Below, piece after piece: positions 9,557 to 19,990 of a stretch of DNA of 64,000 nucleotides. This stretch comes from Mesomycoplasma ovipneumoniae. GTDB taxonomy: Bacteria; Bacillota_I; Bacilli_A; Mycoplasmatales; Metamycoplasmataceae. Every line of letters begins with the position of its first letter. The first letter of the stretch is position 1. Under the pieces are notes generated by a model that worked only from the letters and a program-made list of their open reading frames with translations, was not told the DNA's origin and made no database searches. The DNA is taken from NCBI RefSeq assembly GCF_035918255.1, contig NZ_CP142136.1, forward strand, positions 186,001-250,000, read 5' to 3'. Made by a program: the position numbers and the translations under genes.

Positions 9557-12490
9557 TTATTTTATTATTTTATATTTTCCCTTATCTGTTAGAAATAATT
9601 TAAATTTATAATTTTTTCCTAACTCAAGGGAAGAATAATCTGGGTTGCTTGAATAGGCCACAATTGTCGTTTCTCCATCTGTTAGAGTTAGATAATAAAG
9701 TGTAAAGGCGTTATTTATAAGGCGTTCTTTTACTTTTTTCAACTCAAGATATAATAAATATTCATTATTAGGTCTTAAATCTTTAAGTGGAATTTGATTT
9801 GTAACAACTTGTGTCTGTTTTTTTTCAATAAAAGACATTCCCAGATATTTTATTTCATTTTTGTAGTTTTCATCTTCATTATAAGGTAGTTTTTCAAGCA
9901 AATTTGATTCAGTTTCGCTATTATTTTCAAGCGCAACCAAATTTCCGTCTTTGTCAGTTAAGACTAAAGTGGCATGATTTCAAAGTAAATCTAAATTATG
10001 AGCTAATGTTTCTTGATTTGCAAATTCTTTTAGTGAATTTGCAAAAATTAATTTTTCAATTGCAACTTTTGAAAAATTAATTATTTTCATTCGTCTTATA
10101 AAATCAAGGAAAGACTTATATTTTCCATTTTTTTGGCGTTCGTCAATAATTGATTTAATTGCGATTGTTCCAAGACCTTTTATCATTAAAAGTGGGAGGT
10201 AAATCGTGTTATTTTGTTCAGAATAAGTCGCCATGTGGGACGAAAAGTTAATATTTGGCTGCAAAATCTGAATTCCAAAATTTTGTGCTTCTTGGGCATA
10301 TTTTTTAATATTTGCGTGAGCACCATTTTCATTTGAAATAAGTTCGGCAAAAAAATAAAGGGGAAATTTAGCTTTTAAATAAGCCATTTTATAGGCTAAA
10401 TTTGCATAGGCAACCGCGTGGGCTTTATTAAAACCATAGTCAGCAAATTCATAAATTTTATCATAAATTTCAGAGACTAATTTAGGATCACGGCCTAATT
10501 TAGCACCTCCTTCAAGGAAGTGTTTCTTAATTTGTTCCAGTTTTGATTCATCTTTTTTGGAAATAGCAACGCGAATTATATCTGCCTGAGCCAAATCAAA
10601 ACCTGCAACAACTTGACAAATTTCCATAATTTGCTCTTGGTAAATAATAACTCCAAAAGTTGACTCAAGAATTTTGTCATATTCCGGGAAAAACTTAGGT
10701 CAATTTCCACTTTCTTTGTTTTTTGCATAGGTCGGAATTTGCTTAATTGGACCAGGACGATAAAGTGAGATTATCGCAACAACGTCATCAATTGAATTTA
10801 CGCCGATTTTTTTAATGCTTGTTGTCATTCCGGGCGATTCTAGTTGGAAAATTCCGCTTGTTTTTCCTTCAGATAAAAGCTTATTTGCGCTTTTATCATA
10901 GATCGGAAGCTGGTTAAATTGCAAATTGCGACCTTTTTTATTAATTTTGGCAAGAATATTTGCCACAATAGTTAAATTTTTTAAACCTAAAAGGTCAATT
11001 TTCAAAAGTGAAAAATCTTCAATAAATTCAGCAGAATACTGAATCTGATTAAGATTTTCCTTTGAATAATGAAGCGGCACTAGCTGAGATATTGGTGTTT
11101 TTGAAAGCACAATTCCTGCTGCATGAGTTGAGGACTGACGGGGCATTCCTTCCAAAAAGACACTGATTTCATAGATTTTTTTGTAAATTGCACTGTTGTC
11201 TTGGCCTTGAAAATTGTCGCCTTTTTGAATTAGTTTGTAAAATTCGGACTTAGTATTTTGATAAAGTTGAGCCAGTGTCATATTTGCACTAATTAATTTA
11301 GCATTTTTATTAATTTGAGCCTCTGGAATACCAAAGCCTTTTGAAATATCGCGAAAAATACTTTTGGCCGCAAGTGTCGAAAAAGTGATAATTGTCGCAC
11401 AATGTTCAGGGCCGTATTTTTGGAAAAGATAATCAATTACCTCATTTCGACGAGTATCTTGAATATCAATATCAATATCGGGCATTGAAATTCGTTTAGG
11501 ATTCAAAAACCTTTCAAAAATTAGGTTGTATTTTAAAGGATTAACGGCGGTAATATCTAATAAATAAGCAATAAGCGATCCAGAAGCCGAACCTCGACCT
11601 GGCCCAATTAGAATATTATTTTCTCTAGCTCATTTAAGTAAATCTCAAATTATCAAAAAATAGTTACTGAATTTAAGCTCACAAATTATTTTATATTCAT
11701 ACTGTAGTCTTGAGGATCAGTTGTAATTTTCAAGTTCGGATCTTTTTTTGTTTATTCCTTCTATTAAAACATTTTTTAAAATAATATCAGGATCACTTTG
11801 GCCTGTTGGATCTAAATTTGGCAAATTAATTCCAGATTTAGGAAATTCAATTTTAATATTTTCAACTAGGGCGTTTGTTCTCTTGATAATTTCAGGCTCA
11901 ATCTCAACTTCTCAGTCATTAAAATCGTACAATTTTTGGCCAGTATCAAAAATTTCGCCTTTAATTTTGTAAAGCGCTTCTAGATAAATTTTCTCTGATG
12001 CATAAAGCACATTTCGCTCTTGGACATAAATTGCATTGCTAATTTTGGGATTATTTTCGACAATATAGTAGTTTTTTAAATTACTTTGTCCTAAAAGTGT
12101 TGATAATTGGACCTTTTTTTGACAGTAAAAACCTTTTTTGGGGTGGTCAATAATGATTAAATCATCTTGATTTTGTAAGTCCCCAAGAAAAATGTTCTCA
12201 TTTTTTGTTTTTTTAGTCGAGATTTTTGACAAAAAAACATAACCTGAATAGTTTTTTGCAAGCAAAATAAAATGAAATTTTTCAATTTCAATTTCAAGAC
12301 CAATTACAGGATTAATCCCATTTTCCTTGCATAATTTGTAAAACTTTGGAACCCCAAACATTGTGTTAAAATCTGTTAGCACCAATGTTTTTAAGTTATT
12401 TTTGAGCGCAAAATCAATTAGTGAGTCTAATTTGATCGTTGATGATAAAAATGTATATTCGCTTCTTGTGTGTAAATTTATTAGATTCAT
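9557..12490 (-). CDS. dnaE: DNA polymerase III alpha subunit, DnaE type
   Basis: 977 residues, ATG at 12488-12490, stop TAA at 9557-9559. The N-terminus is a PHP domain (INLHTRSEYTFLSSTI, VLTDFNTMFG). The polymerase core has the Asp-rich motif MPDIDIDIQD, FQLESPGM and LYRPGP, and the helix-hairpin-helix part ends with AVAYANLAYKMAYLKAKFP and a region near MIKGLGTIA. The last 130 residues are an OB-fold-like segment (FTLYYLTLTDGETTIVAYSS). Low-GC bacteria carry both PolC and DnaE; the absence of an inserted exonuclease identifies this as DnaE. It is probably the first gene of the dnaE-exonuclease-nuclease transcript, immediately downstream of element copy 2. Confidence 0.92.
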
Positions 12491-12569
12491 ATTTAAAGTA
12501 ATTTTATTTTAAATTTAAAAAAATTCATTTATTTTTTGAAAAAATGTCAAAAAATAAATGAATGTTCTT

Positions 12570-12594
12570 TGAAAAACTTTTTAAAATAGATAGT
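12570..12594. repeat. Left direct repeat flanking element copy 2
   Basis: TGAAAAACTTTTTAAAATAG and the next five bases recur with a few changes at 13116-13139, on the other side of element copy 2. This is consistent with an old, diverged target-site duplication. Confidence 0.5.
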
Positions 12595-12739
12595 CCTGAG
12601 TTTGCCGGTTTAATGACAAAAATTCATTTTTAGTGGATATAAATACGTAAAAATACCGGTAAATCCGTGTTTTTTGACCTAAAATCTTAATTTTTATTAT
12701 CTTAAAATTAACCTTTTTTTAAAAAAAAAAAAAAAATGC

Positions 12740-12767
12740 TTGGTTTAAAAAAATTTTGAGTTATAAT
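12740..12767 (+). promoter_or_regulatory. Promoter of element copy 2 RNA
   Basis: TTGGTT (12740-12745), a 16-base spacer, TATAAT (12762-12767). The A16 tract ends just upstream, as in copies 1 and 3. Confidence 0.6.
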
Positions 12768-12773
12768 AAGTCT

Positions 12774-13035
12774 CACTAAGAATAATTAATAAATTTTGAT
12801 ATTGAATTAAGGGGGAATTAGTTATGTTTTTGGCACAATAAACTTAGATAATGCCATTTTTTCCATTATGGCTTTAAATATTAATGGAATGCCTTAAATT
12901 TGACCGTTTAGAAATCTACAAATTTATGGCTTTTAGTTATTGTTCTTTCAAAACTTCATATATTTTTTTAGGCTCAATTTAAATAAAAACGAGTTTTCTA
13001 TTTACATTGAGTTTAAATAGTAGTTGTATTTTTTT
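12774..13035 (+). ncRNA. Putative structured RNA of element copy 2
   Basis: It contains the same three hairpins as copy 1. Stem A is CCATTA with TAATGG, all Watson-Crick, where copies 1 and 3 use a G-U pair. Stem B is GCCTTAAATTTG with CAAATTTATGGC, one mismatch. Stem C is CTCAATTTAAATA with TATTTACATTGAG, one mismatch at the position that is T-A in copy 1 and G-C in copy 3. The stem B loop is unchanged. Ends are estimates. Confidence 0.45.
12824..12841 (+). CDS. Five-codon micro-ORF in element copy 2
   Basis: ATG TTT TTG GCA CAA TAA after AAGGGGGAA. Equivalent to the micro-ORFs of copies 1 and 3. The peptide itself is not conserved beyond Met-Phe, so translation initiation may matter more than the product. 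Confidence 0.25.
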   Translation: MFLAQ

Positions 13036-13115
13036 ATGGTTTTTGTTATTTTATCCTTGAATTGATTTTTGCCAGTGTTTTAACTAAAAAAGCAGTTTAA
13101 ATATTTTATATTCAC

Positions 13116-13139
13116 TGAAAAATTTTTAAAATAGTTAGT
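13116..13139. repeat. Right direct repeat flanking element copy 2
   Basis: Diverged copy of 12570-12594. It overlaps the rbfA stop codon, suggesting that the element entered just at the end of rbfA. Confidence 0.5.
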
Positions 13140-13482
13140 TTTTGTCGTTACTTTCATCTTCAGATTTAATTCTGGCAAAAATTTTGTCCATTTCATCGAC
13201 ACGTTTTGCAACAGGATCGAGTTTAAAGTGTAATTCTGGAACTTTAAAGCCTTCAAGTTGATTTCCAAATTTGAGTCTTATAAATTTTTCAGCTTTAATA
13301 ATTTCGGCTAGAAACTTATCTTCATCATATTCAAACTCTAAATAGACAAAAAGATGAGAATTATCACCTGAAAGACGGACTCAATTTACAGCAATTGGCA
13401 TTCTTTCAGAAAAATTTGAGTCGATAATTTTTGAAATCAACTGGTGATAATAAGTTTGCCGTTTTTCATGACTAACAGACAT
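13135..13482 (-). CDS. rbfA: Ribosome-binding factor A
   Basis: 115 residues, ATG at 13480-13482, stop TAA at 13135-13137. RbfA helps mature the 3' end of 16S rRNA and the 30S subunit. The compact KH-like fold is suggested by YHQLISKIID, MPIAVNWVRLSGDNSHLFVYL and PELHFKLDP; the last is the usual C-terminal signature (P.L.F..D). It follows infB by 11 bases, the normal order in the nusA-infB-rbfA operon. Its stop codon lies within the direct repeat at the edge of element copy 2. Confidence 0.85.
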
Positions 13483-13493
13483 AATTTTCTCCT

Positions 13494-15293
13494 TTAATTA
13501 TCAATTTCAACTTCAATAAAAGATTTAAGTTCATCACCTATTTCGATGTCATCAAATTTGTAGATGTGTGTTCCAAATTCATTTCCAATTGTTACCTCTT
13601 TTACAGGATTTTTATCACGCTGAAGTGATTCAATTTTTCCTGAGTGAATTAATTTGGAATTTCTTCACAATTCAATTTTGCAATTTTCAACAAATTTTCC
13701 ACTAACAACGCTACATCCGGCAATTGAACCGACTTTTGAGAATCAAAATTTAGCAATGATTTTAGCAGTACCAATATGTTGAAGTTCGTATTTGATTTCA
13801 CGCATACTTCGAACTTGCTTTTTAATTTCATCAACTATTTTATAAATAATAGTGTGCTCACGAATTTCGACTTGAGCTTGTTTAGCTTGCGCTTTTATTG
13901 CTGGCGGAACTTGGAGGTTAAAAGTGTAAATAGTTGAATTTGAAGTTTGGGCTAGCAAAATATCAGCTTTGTTAATAATCCCAACTCCAGAGTGTAAAAT
14001 GTGAATATGAACATGTTTTGAAGCAAGTTGTTCAATTGTTGAATGCAAAGCTTGAGCAATTCCAGTTACATCGGCTTTGATTATAATATTTAAGGTTTTT
14101 TCTTTTGTTTGTTGACTAGTTTGGGCTTTTGTTTTTGAAAGTTTTTCAGATTGTCTTCTTTCTAATGCAAGTTGTTTGGCAAATTTTTCCTCATGGAAGC
14201 CAAAAAATTTATCACCAGCTTCAGGAACATAATTTAGACCTGTGACAATAACCGGAGTTCCCGGAGGAGCAAATTTAATTGGCTTACCATTTGTGTCTTC
14301 AAGTGAACGAATTCGACCGTATTGACAACCAGCAACAATGAAATCTCGAACCATCAAAGTTCCATTTTGCACCATTAGAGTTGCAATTGTTCCTTTATTA
14401 TGGTGAAGTTTTGCTTCAATAACGGTTCCAATTGGGTAGCGATTTTTGTTCGCCTTTAGTTCAAGTATTTCAGCAACTAGTAAAATAGACCGAAAAAGTT
14501 CATCAATTCCTTGTCCAGTTAGAGCCGAACCGTAGACAAAAATATTGTTTCCCCCTCATTCTTCGGTGACAATATTTAATGCTGAAAGTTCATTTTTGAT
14601 TCGATCAATGTCTTTGTTAGGTTTGTCCATTTTATTAACAAAAACAATAATAGGCACATTTGCAGCAGTAGCATGACTGATAGCTTCTTTAGTTTGAGGC
14701 ATAACTCCATCATCAGCAGCAACAACAAGCACGATAATATCGGTAACTTTTGCCCCGCGCGCGCGCATTTGTGTAAAGGCTTCATGACCTGGTGTGTCAA
14801 TAAAATTGATAATATTGTCTTCAAAATTAACTTGATAAGCACCGGTGTGTTGGGTTATTCCGCCGCGCTCATTTTTTGCAACATTAGTTTTTCTAATAAA
14901 ATCAAGAAGTGTTGTTTTTCCGTGATCGACATGACCCATAACCGTAATAATTGGAGGGCGGTGGCTGAGATGATCAGAATCGTCTTTAATACTTACTTCT
15001 TCCATGAAATTTGATGCATCAATTTGGACTTCTTTTTTAAAATCAAGTCCAAATTCAAGACAAACTTCGGCAATTTCATCTTCAGATAGACTATGATTTA
15101 AATTATACATTTTTGCTTGTTTGAAAAAATAAGTAATAATTTCATTAACAGAGACATTAATTTTTTCTGAAAGTTCGCTAATTGTCATTATTCCCGAAAA
15201 GAGAAAAACGCCGTTGTGAACTTTAGTTTCAACATTTTTTAGTTGAGCCTTAATGTCGCCTACATTTGAGATTCGTTTTTGCGGTTTTTTCAT
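13494..15293 (-). CDS. infB: Translation initiation factor IF-2
   Basis: 599 residues, ATG at 15291-15293, stop TAA at 13494-13496. This GTPase brings fMet-tRNA to the 30S subunit. After a short N-terminal IF2_N segment ([20 protein letters not shown]) come the G motifs: GHVDHGKTT (G1), DTPGHEAF (G3) and NKMD (G4). Domains II-IV follow, ending with the tRNA-binding C-terminal domain. The long N-terminal extension of larger bacteria is missing, as usual in mycoplasmas. Its start lies inside the 3' end of the ylxR-like gene, indicating translational coupling. Confidence 0.95.
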
Positions 15294-15550
15294 AAGTTTT
15301 CTACCTCGATTGCTAAATTTTGGTAAGCAAAAGGGGAAATATTTGTTTTAAAAGCGCGATTAAAAAGTTTTCTTTTAATCGCAAATTGAATTTTTTCATA
15401 ATCATTGAAAATGTAAGCGCCCCTGCCACCAATTTTTTTATCAAAATGTTTATCAATAATTAATTTTTGATTAATATAAGTGAACCTAATTAAATTATTT
15501 ATAGGATAAACTTTTTGATCAACTATACATTTTCTTGTGTGATTTTTCAT
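15260..15550 (-). CDS. ylxR: YlxR/RnpM family RNA-binding protein
   Basis: 96 residues, ATG at 15548-15550. The family pattern is visible: [18 protein letters not shown], then [15 protein letters not shown]. In Bacillus this protein (RnpM) binds RNase P RNA. Read with TGA as Trp at 15290-15292, the frame continues to TAG at 15260-15262 and overlaps infB by 34 bases; an annotator using the standard code would end it ten codons early. Position between nusA and infB is the conserved one. Confidence 0.85.
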
Positions 15551-15559
15551 TTTGCTACC

Positions 15560-17377
15560 TTAAAAGTCAAAATCGTCAATATCAATATCATCAACACCGG
15601 TGTATTTTACAAGATCATCATCTGATTTGAAATTTTTAATCTGTTTTTCATTTTCGATATATGATTCACTGTTTTCTTCGGTTTGAGAATTAACTTGTAC
15701 TTTTGGAGTTTTTTGGTCTTGTTTTTTACCTTCTTCTTCTTCTAAATGTTGTTTGTCGATTAATTCATTTTCGCTAATTGCTTCATTAACGGCTGAATCA
15801 AACAAAGAATCGGCATCAAAAAATTTTTTTTGATTTACATTTGAAAAAGAATATGAATTTTCTACTGAATCTGATTGATAATTTGAGTAATTTGGTTTAT
15901 TTTCTTGTTTATTAACGCCTTTGTTTGAAGGTTTATTTTTAGTTGCTGGTTGTTTCAAAGGACTAGCGGGTTTAGCAATTTCTGGCTGAATTTTAGTAGA
16001 TTTTACTTTATTTCTAGGTATAAATTCATTCTCAACCCCATAAGGTTTTTCAAGTTCGAGAATATCAGATTCAAATTGCTGCAAAATTGAGTCAAAACTA
16101 TTATTAGGTCGACTATATGAATTTCACTTATTTTGATATGCGCGACTTTGTTGACGTTGCATATATTCGTTTTTGAGATCGATTAGTTCTTGATGATCTT
16201 TGACATTTCCGTTTCACTCAATTTGGAAATTATTGTCTTTTAGAACTGCAGAATAAGGCAAAATTTGAAGTTGACTACGAGTTAAATCGGCTGTTAATTT
16301 TACATTTGAACCGTTTTTCCCAATAGCAAGACTATGTTGAAAATCAGGCACAACTACGGTAAAACGCCGTAATTTATGACTTATTTTGAACTCTTTTACG
16401 CAAATAACTTTTGAAGGTGACATTGCATTTACAATGAATTGAATTATATTGTCATCATATTTAATAACTTCAATTTTTTCGCCATCAAGTTCTTGGGTAA
16501 TTGCAAAAATTCTTGAACCGGTTTCGCCAACAACTGAGCCAATTTCTGAAATGTCATTTGCTTCAGCATCATCAGTTTTTCGGATTGCAACCTTACATTT
16601 TTCACCAGGAATTCGCGCTATTGAAGCTATTTCAAGATATTTAGATTGTAATTCAGGAATTGCATCAATTATTTTTTTCTTAACAAGTTGAACTGATTTT
16701 GATGAAACGACAACTTGAGACTGTTTTGTATTTTTAGTTACATTTTCAATAACAACTTCATGACGTGAACCAATTTTTAAATTATTTCCAGTTGCATAAT
16801 GACTTGGCATAAAAGCAGAAACTTTGTCATCATCAATTTCAAAAATGTAACCAGCTGAAATTTTGTTTGTTATTGTCGCAGAGACAACCTGATTTTTTAA
16901 TAAAGAATATTTATTAAAAACATTATTACGAACAATTTCAGAAATTTTTTGTTTAAAAGTATGCATGATTGCTGTAAAAAGTCATTGTTCAAAAGCTGTA
17001 AGGTCAAGTTCAATTGAAAAAATGTCATCAACACGTGCATTTTCGTCGACCTTTTTTGCATCAGAAACTAAAATAAATGAAATAGATTCATTAATTTTTT
17101 CTTCATTTGTCAGCTCATCAAAATAAGTATCTTCAACAACAATTCCGTTTGTATTAAAAACTTTAAAATTTGAATCTTCCAGATTAGCTTCAATTACAAT
17201 ATGCGCGTCAGGGTCGATTTTTCGTGATATAACAAATTCAATAGCTTCTTGGAAAATATCAACAACTCTATCTAGCGATAACTCGCTGTTTTTAGCAACC
17301 TCCTTAATTGATTGAACAATTAATCTTGCATTATCTCTTGGGTTAATTTTAGTAACTTTTTCTTTTTTCCTATTCAT
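15560..17377 (-). CDS. nusA: Transcription termination/antitermination factor NusA
   Basis: 605 residues, ATG at 17375-17377, stop TAA at 15560-15562. The N-terminal RNA-polymerase-binding domain (residues about 1-135) is followed by an S1 domain (VVSATITNKISAGYIFEI) and two KH domains, seen at RIPGEKCKVAIRKTDD, EIGSVVGETGSRI and FQHSLAIGKNGSNVKLTADL. After about residue 390 the protein continues for about 200 residues as a low-complexity acidic tail rich in Glu, Asp, Asn, Lys and Ser, ending DDIDIDDFDF. That tail is absent from short NusA proteins, and its role is unknown. It overlaps rimP by eight bases. Confidence 0.93.
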
Positions 17378-17597
17378 CTTGGTAATCCTGCCCTCTTGAA
17401 AGCACTTCTAAAATAAAATTTTTTTCACTAGACTCAATTTTATCAATAAATTCAGAAATTTTTACAGAAATCTCTTCAACTTGATCAAGCGAATTATAAT
17501 TTGTAACAATTCTTAAATAGTTCAGCCCGTCTTCTAAAACAAAATTAATTGACAAAATATCATTAAATTCATTTTTTAACCTTTGTATTAAATTCAA
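17370..17597 (-). CDS. rimP: RimP-like ribosome maturation factor, shortened
   Basis: 75 residues. I choose TTG at 17595-17597 because AAAGGAGAT lies just upstream; the first ATG (17717) would add a Cys/Phe-rich stretch unlike the family. The pattern LNYLRIVTNYNSLDQVEEIS..ISEFID followed by FILEVLSRG is that of the RimP N-terminal domain (compare the usual LEVSSPG). Normal RimP is about 150 residues with a second SH3-like domain; here only the first domain is present. The position before nusA is the standard one. A short mycoplasmal form or another start is possible. Confidence 0.65.
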   Translation of the reverse strand: MNLIQRLKNEFNDILSINFVLEDGLNYLRIVTNYNSLDQVEEISVKISEFIDKIESSEKNFILEVLSRGQDYQDE

Positions 17598-17897
17598 ATT
17601 ATCTCCTTTTTTTCGAATGTTTTCAATAAAGTTTGTTGGGTTTAAAACAAAAAAGTCGTCACAAGGACAACCTTTTATTGAAATGTTAATTTTATAAAGG
17701 TTAAAATAATTATACAACGTTTAAATTTTTTTAAAATAAAAAATTAAAAGTAAATGATTTTTAGCTGTTATGTTATAATTTAAAAATATGTTTTTTTAGC
17801 TCATTTATAGAAGTTTTGTATTTTTTCAACATAAGTATTATAACAACTTCTAGATTTATCGTTTATTTTAGCACTTTTTTGGGTTTTTATAGTAAAT
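17598..17897. other. Intergenic region between rimP and the GH13 gene
   Basis: This holds the divergent control region of the rimP-nusA operon and the GH13 gene. On the plus strand TGTTATAAT at 17771-17779 is an extended -10 box. About 30 bases further TAGAAGTT (17808-17815) can pair with AACTTCTA (17845-17852) in the leader of the GH13 gene. The role of that hairpin is unknown; no T-run follows. Confidence 0.4.
17774..17779 (+). promoter_or_regulatory. Extended -10 promoter of the GH13 gene
   Basis: TATAAT preceded by TG and one base, 118 bases before the ATG at 17898. It would give a leader of about 110 bases that contains the hairpin at 17808-17852. Confidence 0.5.
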
Positions 17898-19898
17898 ATG
17901 TTTATTAATTATGATACTGCTTTAATTAGAAAAAATTCGCGCGGTGAATCGTATTGAGGACCGCTAGGCTTAATTTTTAATTCAAACCGTTTTGAATTTT
18001 ATTTATGATCACCTGATGCAACGCGGGTTCACTTTGCAATTTATGAAAATTTTCAAGACACAAATCCAACCGAAATAATCGCAATGACAAAGCGATCTGA
18101 TGTTTGGTTTTGTGAAATTGACGAAAAATTTCACGGATATCTTTATAATTTACTAATTGAGCACCGTGATTCAAAAATAACCGAAGCGCTTGACCCTTAT
18201 TCTTACAGCATTTGTCCTTTTGATTGAACTAAAAATGAAGTTCCAAAAAGTTATTTAATTGATATTTATTCACCTCAAGCTGGCACAAGTCCTTTAGAAT
18301 TATCATTTCAAACCAAAAATCCGCTGAGTGATGCGCTAATTTATGAATTAAATATTCGTGATTTTAGTTCAAAAAATTCAAACATAGCAAATCCAGGAAC
18401 TTTTCTTGGGGCTCTAGATCAGAAAATTTTTGATTATCTGTCTGACTTAAATTTTAATTTTTTGCAATTATTGCCAGTTCATTCTTGTTACACTTTTAGT
18501 CAAAAAAATATTTCAATTCTTAAAAAAGGTCAAGGAAAAGGTCATTTTACAAACTATAATTGGGGCTATGATCCACTTGGTTTTTTTTCAATTAATTCAA
18601 GTTATTCGTCAAACCCGGTTGACCCGTATTTAAAAATAAAAGAATTTAAGGCATTTATTGACTCAGCTCATAAAAAAAATATCGGAATTATTCTTGATGT
18701 TGCTTTTAGTCAAACTTTTCGAAAATCTATTTTAGATGATGTTGCTCGAGGTTATTTTTATCGCGATGAGGCTTTGTCTTTTCCTTCCCAATTTCCGCCT
18801 CTTGATTCACAAAAGCCAATGGCATTTAGGTTAATTTTAGACTCGCTTATTTTCTTTGTTAAATACTATAAAGTTGATGGATTTCGCTTTGATGCAGCTT
18901 CGTATTTTGATAAAAAATCGCTTGAAATTATAAGTATTGAACTGAAAAAAATAAATCCTAACATTATCTTGTTTGGTAAATTTTGTAAAAAAACTGATTT
19001 ACAACATAAAAATCGAACGGAAAAAACTAGTCGTTCTAATAATTTTAATTTTGCTTATTTAAATAACGGGCTTTCTAATGTCATTCGCGGATCTAATGTT
19101 CCTGGTGATAAAGGTCTAATTTTGTCAAAAAATAGTTCAAAATTTGCTTCATATGTCTCATTAATTCCAGGTGGTATTTTTGATTTTAATTTTGGCGATT
19201 TTTTTCACTCAAGTAGAAGAGATGACCTTTTTGCAAACGATATTAGTATAAATGTTTCTTATATAACTTCATATGATGGTCCTACTTTGGCTGACAAAAT
19301 TTTAACAACTGCTTCAGGGCTAACGAAAAACGCCTTTATCGAAACTTACCGTCAAGCATTAATGATGGTTTTATTTGTTCAAGGAAAAGTTCTTTTAAGT
19401 TCAGGAACTGAGTTTGGCTTTTCAAAAGTGTGTGATTTTTCGGGCGCTAGTTATTCAAATTGTCATCTTAATTTAAATTCAACAAAACCACCTTTTCCAT
19501 TTCAGGCCAATAAATTTCTTGATTTTTATTCAAATAAAACTACTGATTTTACTAATGGTCTTGATTTTAGCCTTCTTGAAATTAACGAAATCAAAGCTAA
19601 AATTTTTAATTTTTTAGCAAAAATTAATGAATTTCGTCAAAAAACCCAGTTTTTTAGATTGCCAGATAATCAAGCAATTTGTGATTCTATAAAATTCGAA
19701 ACTGTTGATAATAAAAAAGGACTAATAATTTTTAACATCCAAATTAAAAACGAAATTATTAAAGTGATTCATAATTTTTCAAGCAATTCTTATGACTATA
19801 ATTTTGAAGATTTTGATGTAATTTTTAATTCTAAATTACAATTTAGTCAAAATATTATTCAAAAACGACAGTCAATCTTACTTATGAAAAAACACTAA
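17898..19898 (+). CDS. Pullulanase-like GH13 protein, catalytic residues degenerate
   Basis: 666 residues, ATG at 17898. The N-terminal part resembles a CBM48 domain (FYLWSPDATRVHFAIY) and the core is a GH13 barrel with the debranching-enzyme motif YNWGYDP and NIRDFS. Region II keeps the nucleophile in GFRFDAAS (Asp332). Other essential sites are changed. Region I reads DVAFSQ (267-272) where DVxxNH is expected. Region III reads LFGKF with Lys361 where the acid/base Glu belongs. Region IV reads SYDG (Tyr459-Asp460) where HD is usual. A family member should cleave or remodel alpha-1,6-glucans, but this protein is probably not an active hydrolase. It may bind glycan or be in decay, although the frame is intact over 2 kb. 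It stands alone between two operons. Confidence 0.75.
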
Positions 19899-19936
19899 AA
19901 AATTTAGCATTAGAATTTGCCTTGAATTTTAAAAAA

Positions 19937-19970
19937 ACTAAAAAAACCAGATAAAACTGGTTTTTTTAGT
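19937..19970. terminator. Bidirectional terminator between GH13 gene and NADH oxidase
   Basis: ACTAAAAAAACCAG pairs perfectly over 14 bases with CTGGTTTTTTTAGT across a six-base loop. It serves the two converging genes on either side. Confidence 0.85.
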
Positions 19971-19990
19971 CAATTTTTGAGGCAAAAACT

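Larger units (their letters stand above)
12595..13115 (+). mobile_element. Non-autonomous IS-related element, copy 2
   Basis: About 521 bp. The left end CCTGAGTTTGCCGGTTT resembles the IS inverted repeat (CCTGAGTTTCCCAGTTT), and the body matches copies 1 and 3: the A16 tract (12721-12736), promoter, micro-ORF and hairpins. No transposase and no recognisable right inverted repeat. It lies between the rbfA stop and the dnaE start, both on the other strand. Its RNA would run towards, and antisense to, rbfA and infB. Confidence 0.6.

Noticed and set aside
17598-17717. N-terminal extension of rimP from the upstream ATG at 17717
   Set aside because: The extra 40 residues do not look like RimP, and a strong AAAGGAGAT lies directly before the internal TTG.
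17788-17799. ATG TTT TTT TAG in the GH13 leader, resembling the element micro-ORFs
   Set aside because: No Shine-Dalgarno, no A tract and none of the element's hairpins; the similarity is just a short T-run after ATG.
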